DNA of 64,000 nt from Amaurobius ferox (lineage: Eukaryota; Arthropoda; Arachnida; Araneae; Amaurobiidae): assembly GCA_951213105.1 (NCBI GenBank), contig OX578142.1, positions 120,747,354 to 120,811,353 on the forward strand, given 5' to 3'. The notes under the pieces are model-generated. The model ran no database searches. It had not been told where the DNA came from and saw only the letters and a list, made by a program, of their open reading frames with translations. Position 1 is the stretch's first letter. Each line of letters opens with the position of its first letter. Of this stretch, positions 39,501 to 52,300 are shown piece after piece. Made by a program: the position numbers and the translations under genes.

Positions 39501-42500
39501 CAATTTGTTAGAAAGAAATTATTTAGTTTAAAATCATAAGTCTAAATATTACAGGTTTCATGCAAATTATTTCTAAAGAAAGTAGATTGCATTTCATATC
39601 ATTTGTACATAATTATGACATAACCTGCTTTATGCTATCTGCATTTACACAGTGAGCTCTGATAGTTTATTTTCATCCATTTTGTTACTGTATCCTGTTA
39701 TCAAGTATAGATATGTCATAACGTTGGCAATGCTTGTCTGTAATTTTTCCTGTGATTTTTTTATAATGATTTAAAGTAAAATAAAATTTATTTGTTTTAT
39801 AAAAATTTGTTAGTCATTTTTATTTTATTGTTTGTCACTGGAAAAATCATTCAGACAATCTACTCTTTACTCTTGCCACTTTACAAACACTGGAGAAATA
39901 TTTTTGTGTTGCTCTCTACTCCTTTCATGTTTACTATTTACGTGTCATTTTGATTGGGATTTAGCACATGTGTAAAATTAAGAATTTTCTTAAATAGCAG
40001 ATCAACTGTATTAATAAAATTTTAGCAAAGATTTCTAAAAATATCAGACAAATATTTCATATGAAATTGTTAATATTTTAAACTAGGTAACTTCCGTGTT
40101 TTCAAACAGAACTTGCCTAATATATTAAGAACTGAATTCGTTTACACATGAATACAAGTACTGAAAACATCTTAATCTAACCATGGGTAAATTACATCCT
40201 ATCATGTAATATGTTTTGAGATAAGGATTAAACAATTTGAACAGCACAGAAATTTGAGTATTTGAGCAGAATTCTAAGCAGCTAATTGCGAAAGCACAGT
40301 TCTAAACACTGACAAGACAAGGATCAATCCTAGTGAATATGGGAAAATTATGAATATGAGTATGTAGCATAGGAATTCAAACTAGCTTTGTAAATATAAA
40401 CTATGTGTGAAATGGTTTCTACTAAAATTTTATTTTGCTGAAATCTGTTACAATATTAGAGCTGTATTATTTTTATGGAGTATGACAGGAAGACTTATCA
40501 CAACAATTTAAATAAAAACACTAATATGCTTAAATAAAATACAAAAAATATAAGAAATTTATTAAATATAAGTCAACTGCCAATTTCATTCAACTCAACT
40601 TAGACAAGATTTTATAACTTTAACTTACATGTCTTCTACAGATATATCTTTCAGAATTTGGCAGTAATCTACATTCCAAACAGCTTGATCATCCCATACT
40701 TTTGAAGATAATAATATTGCTCCAAGTACAATACGTTTCCAAGTAGAAGGGACAATATCTATTTCAGCATATGTTAAAAGCCTTTCTAAGTACACCTATA
40801 CAAAGAAAATCAGAATAAAATATTTATAAGTTAATAATTTTAGAGGACAAATTATTTTTATAGTAAAGAAAGCTGTAGTCTAAATTTAAGAATTTCTAAA
40901 GTTTTATACTTTTAAAGATCAAATGCAACTACCCACAAAATATAAAAAGCAATTATAAAACTCTACAATTGACTGAAATCATCCTCTAGTGTAATCCCCT
41001 CTAACTTCTGCTGAGATGATAGACATGGAATAAAGTCAAAACTGAATATCTATTATAAGGCAGTGCTTGGTTGCACACAATAAATATGGCTATTGAAAAT
41101 TTAAATACTAATTTTGATGGATTGAAAATTTATTTATTTATAATTCTTTTACAGCAAGATATCCCTATCACATATGCTATTACTCTTTATCTCAATTAAG
41201 CTCAGCATAAATTTAATGTTGCTTTAAAATAAAGGCTGGGTAATAACTGTTTCAGGATTTGAAATAAGGCTTGAAATTTAGGGAGACATTTCCTCTTAAA
41301 CAAAAAATTTTAAGGGAATTTTCAAGAACTTGTGAGGAGGAGGTGGGGTTAAAAGTCGATGATATTTATTAGCAAAACATAAAATAAGGATTTTTTAAAT
41401 TTTATTTTATATTATCTTTTATTTATGACATTTATTTTATATTATCTTTTATTTGTGATATTTATTTTATAGTATCTTCGAAAAATGTTATTAAATGCTT
41501 TTACAGCCTTTATTTAAAAATAATCAACTTTTTAAATAAATTGAAAACCCTTGTTTAAAGATGAATATGGAAAGCATTAAAAAAAAAGAGGAAAATATAC
41601 AGTTATTTTGTAATGAACATAATTTTAGGATACAGCACAATTCGAATTATCCTAGTCTATACCTCTCCATGCTAATTTTATTCAAAATATTTTGAATAGC
41701 TAAAAATATTTTTCTTCAGTACTTTTAATAAAATTATGAGAAGTATGTTAATAACTAATTGAAATTAAAGTTGCAATTTTGGGTGCAAATAAATATATCA
41801 ATTCTAATTTATGCTCTCCAATGTATTTCTAATAAGCCCAAATGCCTAAAGAAATAAAAATGTGTTAATTTTGTTATCATAAACATATATCTCAATTTCA
41901 TTAGCAATATATTTTAAAGATAATATGTGTGCATAAAAAGCACAGTAAATATAAAAATATCATTGGATGCAAACAAAATGGAAAATATTTAAAAATAAAA
42001 TATATACTGACGATCGTGTTTAAATAAAAAATTAAGCAATGTTGCTACACTGTATTTCATAAATTACTAACTATACATGAAAACATTAAAAACTTGTAAA
42101 TATATTCCAAGGAATTTCCGAAATAGCCATTTTCATCCAAGCATAGGATTTCGTTGAAAAATGTCTTTGATGCAGGAATTTTTCAAAGTCCTTAAAAAAA
42201 TTGAAGATTTGTATGTTTTCCCAGAGATGAAAAAATCAGATTTTCTCTAGAAAATGAAAAGTTGATTGCTTAGGCTAAGTATTTAAAGAGGTTAATCAGA
42301 AAGCCTACAAGGACATTTTATAGTTATTATATTTTCTATGCATTTCGACAAAAATTAACTCCCATTAATTTCAGGAATCATTAAAAATGCATTTTCTTAT
42401 ATTTGATAACAAAATTTTAGTAGGTCAAATTTTCATTCCACAAATGCGGTGATTTTTGTTTCGCATCTTTTCCAAGAAATTTTTATTAATTGTGTACCAC

Positions 42501-43021
42501 AGCATGAATCCATTGTAGAATGTTGCATTTGAAGGGTGTGGCCATATAAACAATTATGATTTTTTTGGAGATACTTATGGAACAAAGAGCAGAAAAAAAA
42601 ACGTAATGAATTTGGGAAAATCGGAATATTTATGGTGGGTCTGCTCTATCCTATGCAGCTAAGAAAAATGAAATTTCCTTTCCATTATTACAAAGGCACC
42701 TAGTCATGAAAAAACAAACGACACATTGCATCTATCCCATATGCTGCCATTTAGAAATTTTCACAGGATATTCAAAATGCAATTTCATGATCTTTTCATG
42801 ACCTGACAAAAAATTTCATGACTGACTTGGATAACAAGTTTCTCAAACAATGGAACTATGTTAATTCAGATTACTAATGTCTGAGTTCTCAACAATTATA
42901 TATATATTGCTATGAATAATAAAATAGCTAAGGATAACATGAACAACTTCCATTAGCACAAAAAATTTGTCATTCATACTTTTAAAAAATTCTCACTATC
43001 AATAATTATAAGAAATTGTCT

Positions 43022-43117
<96 letters not shown>

Positions 43118-43181
43118 GAGGGTGGAGGAATAATTTTTTATCAATAATTATAAGAAACTGTCCATCTGATTTTTCAGTTTT

Positions 43182-43215
<34 letters not shown>

Positions 43216-45998
43216 GAGGGTGGAGGAATGATTTTTTATATATAGTAACTCTTTATCTTTTTATATTTAATAATTTATTTTGTTATTTTTCGACTTTATC
43301 GATTTTTTTTATTATTATTATCATACTTTTTAAACAAAATCGTAGCAATATGCCGAAATGTTGGTCATAATTAATACTTCGGTGTTTAAATGATATCAAT
43401 AATTATTATGCTTTGCTACAAAATACAGATAACGATTCAAATGTCGATAGTTAACTATATTTTAAATGAATTTGCAGATAATTTATAATTTCAATTAAGC
43501 TGGTAACTTCATTCGCGGCTGCAGGTAAGTTGAAAATAAAATCATTTTGACTTTCGATTAAACATAAATGTATGATTAGTGCCTCTGTTAACACTAATAT
43601 GTGATTTGACATTTACTTTCTATAGACTTTTCTTTGCTCAAATTGTTAATGCTGGATTCTGATTAACCAGTTCACGACCAGAGTTCTACGGGCCCACACG
43701 CTATAAGAATCGTCTGCTACTCCAGGCCCGGGCACTTTTTGCAGTTAAGCCTAACATGGCAAAAACATCATATTAAATCAACTTTACTTTGCAATACATC
43801 TACAATTGGATTGTCTTATAGACACCAACTTACCGATTGAATAAGTAATTGTTTAGCAATATAAAATGTAAATATAATATGAAATATAGCAGAAATTTGA
43901 TTATAAAGCAATTAAATGAAAACTTAATTATAAACTCAAAAATCTAAATATTACTACAAATCTAAAAATAGCACTTATTCTAAATATAAAATATAATATT
44001 ATTATAAACATATTATTATATATGCTGCAATTTTTTATGTAATCAGATATATCTATTGAATGTTTTGTAACGTAAAAATTTTTTCAAAACAGGGTACAAT
44101 ACAGAGTCCTAAGTTGTAAATTTTGAACTCATAAAACTATTGCTTGTAGCACTTTTCTTTCAAGGAACTTTTAAAACAAACTATACACCTTCTTCAGGAT
44201 TTTTTTCTATTTGCATTAACATGTAAGCTAAGAAAATGACAACCAGTTAACCGTAAAAGATTAGGTACTAGAGATGTTGATGTTCTCATTTTAGGTTCAG
44301 TTTTTTATCAATAATTTGATAAATCCATATGTAACATGAAATTGACTCACATAGTTCATAAATTTTAATTCCATATCGTGAGCATTTTGATGGAATATAT
44401 TGTCTAAAACCTAATCTTCCTTTTCATGCAAATAATCTTTCATCGATAAATTTCTTACCTCTCCCATTTAACATGCTAAACATTTCACACATGATCCTTC
44501 CGCTAAAATAAACACAAAACAACTACCATGACAGAAATATTTCCTTTAAATATTTCAATGGATGTGCCTTTTAAATTGCCAGATAACTACAAATGCTTGC
44601 ATGTGTATGTGTTTATATTATCAACTTAGTCAGCTTCCTAATGAAAAATAGAAAATGAAACTGAAATATGAAGGTCAATGATCCAAGGAACTAGCTTTGC
44701 AAAAATTACGGGATTCTAGCCCCATCTAGTGATACTTAAGATGTTTGGTAGAAATGTTCTAGTTTCACGTTGCACATTTGCCTCAATGAGCTCCAATAGT
44801 CATCTCATGTTTGAAACAAACTTGCACCGATGGGCCGAAGAACAAAGAATCTCTCTGAGGCATATATGACATGCTGGTCCTGAACAGGTTAATAAACAAA
44901 AGCACAGTGAAATTGATGAAATAAAAAATCCCCTTTCTGTTTTTAGGATCATCCCTGTTAGATATTTTAATGCATTTCTTAATGCTATTACTGGATCAAT
45001 GGTTTTTCTTTTAAGGGTATTTTTTATTTTTACATTTTCTCATGTTACATTTGTTTCAAACTACTCTAGCAATTTGCCAAAAATCATATTTTTTAAATCT
45101 TGATTTTTCAGAAATTTGAGACAGGGGCAGGAGTGAAAACATTCCACAATGGTGTTTTTCTTTCTGCATTTAAAACAGGATTCGAGATACAGCAGTGTAC
45201 CACTGTAAAGCGGGACAGATCAATTACTCCAGGGCACTGAACAAGAAGGGGCACTTCTTACACTGAACATTTTGGCTTAAGAACCATTACAGGCAATGGT
45301 GCCTTGAAATTATTGGCTTGAGGGCACCAAAAGTCTAGTTATGCCACTGTCCAAGTACCATAATTTTTGACATATAATCCATGGATCATCAGTTCTTGAA
45401 ATTTTGTAATAATGAAGTGCTAATCATTTCTCGACTTTCATCGCATTCACTGTTTTGATGTAAAACAGTAAAACTAACTCAATGTTCTGTTTCTACAATT
45501 TATTCTTAAACAGGCAAACACTGTACTTTTTTTTTTTTTTTTTGCAACAATTAAATTGAAATGGGTGTAAATAGTTTGAGTGGAATATTTTCAATAGATG
45601 CAGCAAGGTGATTGTTGTTTGGTATAATAAGGAAGAAAAACTGATCTTAATTGAAATTTCATTTTTTCCTGGCCAGAATTATGATATTTTTTCTAGAAAT
45701 TTTGTGGATATTTATAATTATATTTTTTATGTATTTTAAATGTGTATAGTTGCAGCTGATTTAGGGTATAAATACTTTTCATAAAAATATAAACAAAATC
45801 ATATTATATATGAAAAATGTTACTGTGGTAGTTAGCTTGGATTTCTCGTAGTCAGAGATGCCAACCAGTTAATGAAGATTTCAGTAGCAAAGAAAGAAAA
45901 TATCAGTAATTTTAAGACTTTTTCAATAGACATGTTAAGAAATTAAATATACACGCTCACATAATACAAAAATTATTTAAGAATATGTATAATTATGC

Positions 45999-46034
<36 letters not shown>

Positions 46035-46339
46035 AAAATATTATATGAAATTCCAATGATAAACTAAAGATAAGTTGTAACACATATATAACAAAATTTA
46101 AATGCTTACCAAATAATTTATAACTGTGAAAAAGGAAAACAGTGCATATAAGCCAAATTACATGCTAATTTGTAATTAATAAAGCATAAAAATAGTTCAT
46201 GAAAACCAAAAATATATTAAAGTTAATGTGTAACATGTATAAATACATTACTAATAAATAATAAAGCCAAAAAATTCTTTTCATACTTGCTAAGTATAAT
46301 TAAAACTTTTAGTTTGCTTTCGTATTTATGAATCTTTTA

Positions 46340-46386
<47 letters not shown>

Positions 46387-49300
46387 CAGTATGTCCCCAA
46401 AACATTAACCTAGGCTTTTATTCTGATTTGTATGTTTTATTCTGTAATTCATGTAAATTTTTAAGGTATTTTTCAGGAAGCATATTTTTGAAAAATTGTA
46501 AATAAATCTAAAGATAAGAGGCAGATATTATTTGCCTATAATGTATTTCTGTGTTGCGTCATTTGCACTCTTGCTGTAAACATTTACATTTTAATTTGTG
46601 ATTAATCCCTCACCAACTTTGTTTAAACATATCTCTGGGACTTTTTATGATAAAATGCTAAAATTTTGTACATCACTTTATTAGTGTATGGGGCACATTT
46701 TACTTATTGGAAATGTTTTGTACGGGGGCCCATATAAAAATTTAAATTTTGTATTTCTTAAAATTTAATTCCCTTGAAAATTTTAATCGATTTCATAAAA
46801 TTCTGTACCTTTTTTTAAGAAATTTTATAATTTATTATATATGTCTAAGATCAATATCTAACACTTTCAGGACGGTCGACGTGCCCATGCGTCGATTGAT
46901 AACGTGTATTCAAGACTGCCATCCAGAAAGGGTTAAGGAATAAAAGCCGAGGTCAATGTTTTTGGGACACTCTGTATATGTCTTACCAGTGAAAATCACT
47001 TCAGACTGAAAAAACACATTTATGTTTGACAAAACACAAGTTTAACAAATTTTTAAAGATAATAACAAATACTGATCTTAAATAAAAAATAAACTATAGC
47101 AAAGCATTTATAGATGTGAATATATCAATTTTAATGTATCCCTGCCAAAATTGTTGCCTTTTTATTTGCTTAAATTATTGTTTTAATATAACTTTTTTGG
47201 AAAATATCCCTTCAAAGGGTTCATACCCATTTTCAAAAATAGGAAAATATGTATTAGGTGAAAATAATTAAAAAATCAACTTTAAATTAACCAGAATATG
47301 AAAATAAACTAGTTGAGTCAATCTAATATGCAATATTTAGATGATGCAGATGGATGGAAAAGATACTAATGGGTCGAGTTGATTCACGTGAACATACAGT
47401 GAATTGAGAAATCACGCTGTTTATACGAATTAAAAAGTTAACCTTAATAATTAAGCATAATATGAAAATTAACTATTCAATCTATTATGCAATATTTAGA
47501 AGATGGAGATGTATGAGAAAAGTTACTAATGGACTCTCGGCGATTCATGAGGACATAAAGTGAATTGCACAATTACGTTGTTTCTTTGAAAATAATTAAA
47601 AAATTAACCAGAACAATTAACCAAAATATGGAAAAGAACTAGTTTAGTCAATCTATTATGCAATATTTAGAAGATGGAGATGGATGGAAAAAGATAATTA
47701 TGGACTCTTGGTGATTCACGGAAACATAAAGTGAACTGCGCAATCACACTGTTTATACAAAAATAAAAAATTAACCTTAATTAACCAGAATATGAAAATA
47801 AACTAGTTTGGTCAATCTATTATGCAATATTTAGAAGATGGAAATGGATGGAAAAAGATATTAATGGACTTAAGGTGAATCACAAAAACATTGTTCGACA
47901 CTATAATGTAAACAAACGGCTTACTGTGATAAAGATACAGTCAAAAATTAAAGTATTGAATTTTCTCGGTTAACTGTTTGGATTTTGAATCATTTGTTTT
48001 GTGTCGGAGTTAATTTTCATTTGAGTTCCTACAGATTGTATCGCAGCGGACCGGAAATGCTAATTTTCCATATCACTGGAAATTAGCATACTCCACAAGC
48101 ATCATAACAAATAAAGAGTATAAATGCCCGGTGCCGGGAATGGAAAGATATATGTCTAGATGACTAGAGGATGAGTTGAAGCCTTGCAGATTGTTGCCAT
48201 TGAAGCCTAAAGTTTGTAGCTTGCAACTACTCTCACAGCAAAGATCGTCACATATGTGACAGTGACGTTGTAGTCACGTGACACCTGGGTCACAATGTGA
48301 CATCATATTTGTGACTTCTATGAGACGTTACATATTAGTAACTTTGTAACTTCATTGTGACTATATTCTGTGATGTTTCCACAATTGAATTAACATGTAA
48401 CAATGTGACAACATTACAATGGCAATTACAATGTGATGTCACAAACAAGTTAATATGTGACGTCACAAATGACCATGAAAATGACTTCGCTGTGACCTCA
48501 ATATGACATTGCCGAGATGTACTGTGACGTCCCAAAGTCACAGTATGACGTACATATTACGTCACTGTGAAAAAAAATGCTGTTAGTGTAGTTTGTTATG
48601 CTATCCTGCAAATAGCAGAGTTGTAGTACAATAGACCTCTGGTCGATGTGCTGGGCTCTTTTGGAGCCACCTACCTTCATATCATTCATTCAAATAGCAG
48701 AGTTGTTACAGCTACACTTGGTTTATAGAGCGATGTTTGTATATGATGTTACCTTTTGTGAGATGCATCGTAGTTAAAGATGCATGCTCTTATTCCTTGA
48801 TTATCTGATGTTTTTGTGAGTAATAAATATCATTTTTATTTTACTCACTGTGTTGCCTGAATGAATCGCTTCGTGCATTACCCTCTGTAAAATTTCATAT
48901 ATCGACGTGGATAAAATTTTTTGACATCTAGCAAAAATAAAGTGAATTACACAATCCCACTGTCTAGGCAAAAATAATTAAAAAATTAACTATTCATCGA
49001 TTTACGCCAAATTTGATAGCATATAAAGAAGATTATTTATTACTTTCATGAAAAAAGCGATCTTAAATTATATTACAAGTGCCCGTAAATTAACTATTTA
49101 GCAATTTATGCTGAATGTGAAAACATTTTAAGAAGCATATTTATTACTGTCATGAAAAAAGCAATCTTAAATTGCATTAAGTAGTCATAAAACCCTGTTG
49201 TTACATTGATTTGATTGGCATTACCGTATATGCGGAAGTAAATTTCCATTGTCACTTTGATTTGATTGGCATTACCGTGCACATGGCTATAAATTTACAT

Positions 49301-52300
49301 TGGTATTGACAGTAATTTTATGTAGAAAACTATGCAAATTCAGTAATCTGTAGTATGATGATGCTTCCCATAGAAACTATGGAGAATCTGTAGTAATCGG
49401 CATCTCTGCATAGTTACGAGACCAACGAGAACTCCGATATCAAATATCTGTGACCTATGTTGAATATCATGACTTTTTCGTGGTGGCAGATTTCCCATTT
49501 CATTACTTTTCATGACATTCATCACCTGTAGACACCCTGTTTCAGGGAAAATGGTGCCATTTATGAAATTTTCTGGAAAAAGGAAGTTGCTGAAGAAGTT
49601 TTCGGAAGATGTGGAATTTTCTGATAAAACACCACAGATTCACGGAACATTTTCATCCCTACCTTTCATTTGCTATCTCCTGTTGCCGGCCATGTTCCTC
49701 ATGTTCATTTTCAAAATTTAAGGAGGATCATAAGGGATGGCAAATGTACATGCCACAATATTTTTTTTCATGTGATTTTTGAATTCCATGTGTGTTTTGC
49801 GCAGGCATAAGTCCTATTTTAAACCCTGTGTTTAAAAGTTACTGTAATGATTACACTTTGTTTAAAGGACAGTCTATACTAGTTACCTTTCAAAATAGGA
49901 GTAATTATAAGAGAGTAAATGTCCTTGTTAGAATAAAAAGTAAAATGACATCATTAATTTTCAACACTCATAACTTTTCTTCAAAACTTTTTTGAAATGT
50001 ATAACTATATAAGTTGTGTTTTTTATCTGTTATCTTAGTATGTGAGGCGTAACAATTTATAACTTTTAAAATGCCTAAAATAAATATTAAAAATGTACGG
50101 CTTCAGCCCAGTCATATCATAAAGAACAAAGTTACTATGGTTCTTTAATTAGCCAAAGGTAAAATGATAAGTTACCAGAGCATTGCCATTATAGAAGCAC
50201 AAGCAATTGCAATTCCTCATACCTAAATATCTGAATGGTAATGGGAGTTGCCACTTACCTGGCTACTCCTGGCAGGGATTATTGGCATTCATTAACCCAA
50301 TGCTAAAATATACATAAATAGATTCCAATTTTGGGAAAATCTGACAATTACCTGTCAACAATGTGTATAAAATAAATTAGCCTCCATAGAACTCCACCTA
50401 ATTACTCATATAAATATAATTACCTGTTTACTGTAAGCTATTAGATAAATAAACCAAAACCATACAACCAAAATAAACATTCAAAGTTAGGGTACTGACT
50501 ACAACATTTTATTAAAATTTGACATGTAAAAAAAAGTGTTCATCATCTATTTGGCATCATTAATCGATATAATAGGAAATATATATACCTTGATAATATA
50601 TTCTTCAAACCATTTTAAATTTCATATATATGCATCAATTCATCAGTTTTGTCAATAACCTTTTAAATACTTGAAGTAAATTTCTACCATACAAAATCTT
50701 ATATTTATGACATATATAAATGATCAATAACCTTCTTACATAAGCATCAATTCATGTTATATTTTGTATTATTTGTTATTTATATATATATATATCAATT
50801 CCAATTATTTTTACATATAACATTTTGAAACCTCTGGGGTTGGGTTACATTTAGAATGTACCACAATAGCATCTTAGCTATATAAAATTTGTCTAGATTG
50901 ACCAACCCTGACAGAATAATTGTATAAAGCAAAAACGGCAAACACCTGTTTCAACCTTATCTTTAACTTTCAAAATATAATAATGTGTTACAATTATTAG
51001 ATACTGCCACTTTATTAGATACTCCCACTTTTTATTATTATATGTAATTTTAATTGATTAAAACTTAAATAAGTTTTGGGAAAATATCCCTTATATAGCT
51101 TAATGGCTCTCTCTCTATATATATATCACTCTGTAAAGGTTGGCGAGTCCTTTACATACAGCAAATATGCACTAGGCAAACATGGGATCCTATCTGCTCA
51201 ACATACAAATAACGATTCATTAATTTAAAAAAATTAAGTAACATTATCATCTCAAGGTTTCTTCAAAAAATATCTGATGAAGTAAATTTAATTTTTAGTA
51301 AAATAGAAATTCCATTAATATTATGTATTACTGTAACTCTAGGTACACATAAAAAAATTATCACATGGATAATGTGAATATTGGTTTGTTTACCAAATTC
51401 CAAATTGTATGTGAAAGGGAGTGGAAGTCTTGTTCCAAAGAATTTACTTCAACTCTTGCATACTTGTTATATATACTTATTAATTTTAACTATTTCGAAA
51501 TATTAATTTTCACTTGCTTGTTCATTAAAAATATATTTGCTAGTTATTCATATTATTAATTATGTCTTTCGTTAACATACATTTATATCAATCCTTTTCA
51601 TTAATAACTGCTACATACTACATTATACCTGCATCATGGCACAATTAATTTTGTTTACTATATCATTATACATTTCATTTAGAAATTATCAATTTTTAAT
51701 TAAATTTCAAATAAAGTAGGTGACCTCATATCTGCAACCCTAAATTCTGCAATGCCCTAAAATCCGCACAACATTTCTGAATGTAAACAAATATTTTTTG
51801 TATATAAAAAGTAAAATTTACTGTTACAAAAGAGACTTTAAAGAATGGATGGCACAATTTATGAACTTCTGCATTATTTTTTGATAGCGATGAGGATGAG
51901 ACCAATGACTTTGAAGGTTTTAGAATGACTGAAACAAAGAAAAAATCTTCAGAATTACTTTCCTATGCAAAGAAAGTAAATTCAAATATATCCAGTGTTC
52001 TAAGCCAAGATGCTATTGAAGATTAGTTTGATAAAGAAAAATCCACCAGTAAACAAGTGATTACAGATAATGAAATCATAGCAAATGTAGAATCTGAACC
52101 AAGTGGTTCAGAAACAGAATCGGATTGTGAAGAAGAAAAAACCACATTTAACAAAGGAATAGAATTTGGAGATCAGTATCTGAAATTCTTAGAAAAACAA
52201 AGTTATGTTACACTACAAGAAAGAATGGCTATATACAGACTGTAACAAAAGTAACACAAGGAAAAATTTTAAAGTTTTGAAACAACCAACCATTGTGTCA

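Larger units (their letters stand above)
28664..40628 (-). other. CCNY: CCNY intron between exons c and d (12.0 kb)
   Basis: Contains a 100-bp tandem repeat, two dispersed repeats, the mariner (32152-33456) and the copia/SINE composite (34795-38000). A single Tigger-like end, CAGTGGAATGTCTCTCAACA, lies at about 28865. The remainder is AT-rich with no recognised gene. Confidence 0.8.
47892..48926. mobile_element. LTR-like block interrupting the satellite
   Basis: Starts TGTTCGACAC and ends near TTGACA, with satellite sequence resuming after it (AAAATAAAGTGAATTACACA). It contains TATAAAT at 48119-48125 and AATAAA at 48822-48827, in the order expected for an LTR. A clear 4-6-bp target duplication is not visible, and no internal retrotransposon sequence is attached, so a solo LTR is only a candidate. 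Confidence 0.45.

Noticed and set aside
49512..49721. 69-codon frame with a basic N-terminus and hydrophobic end, like a small secreted or membrane peptide
   Set aside because: Intronic, antisense to CCNY and isolated, with no homology or promoter evidence.
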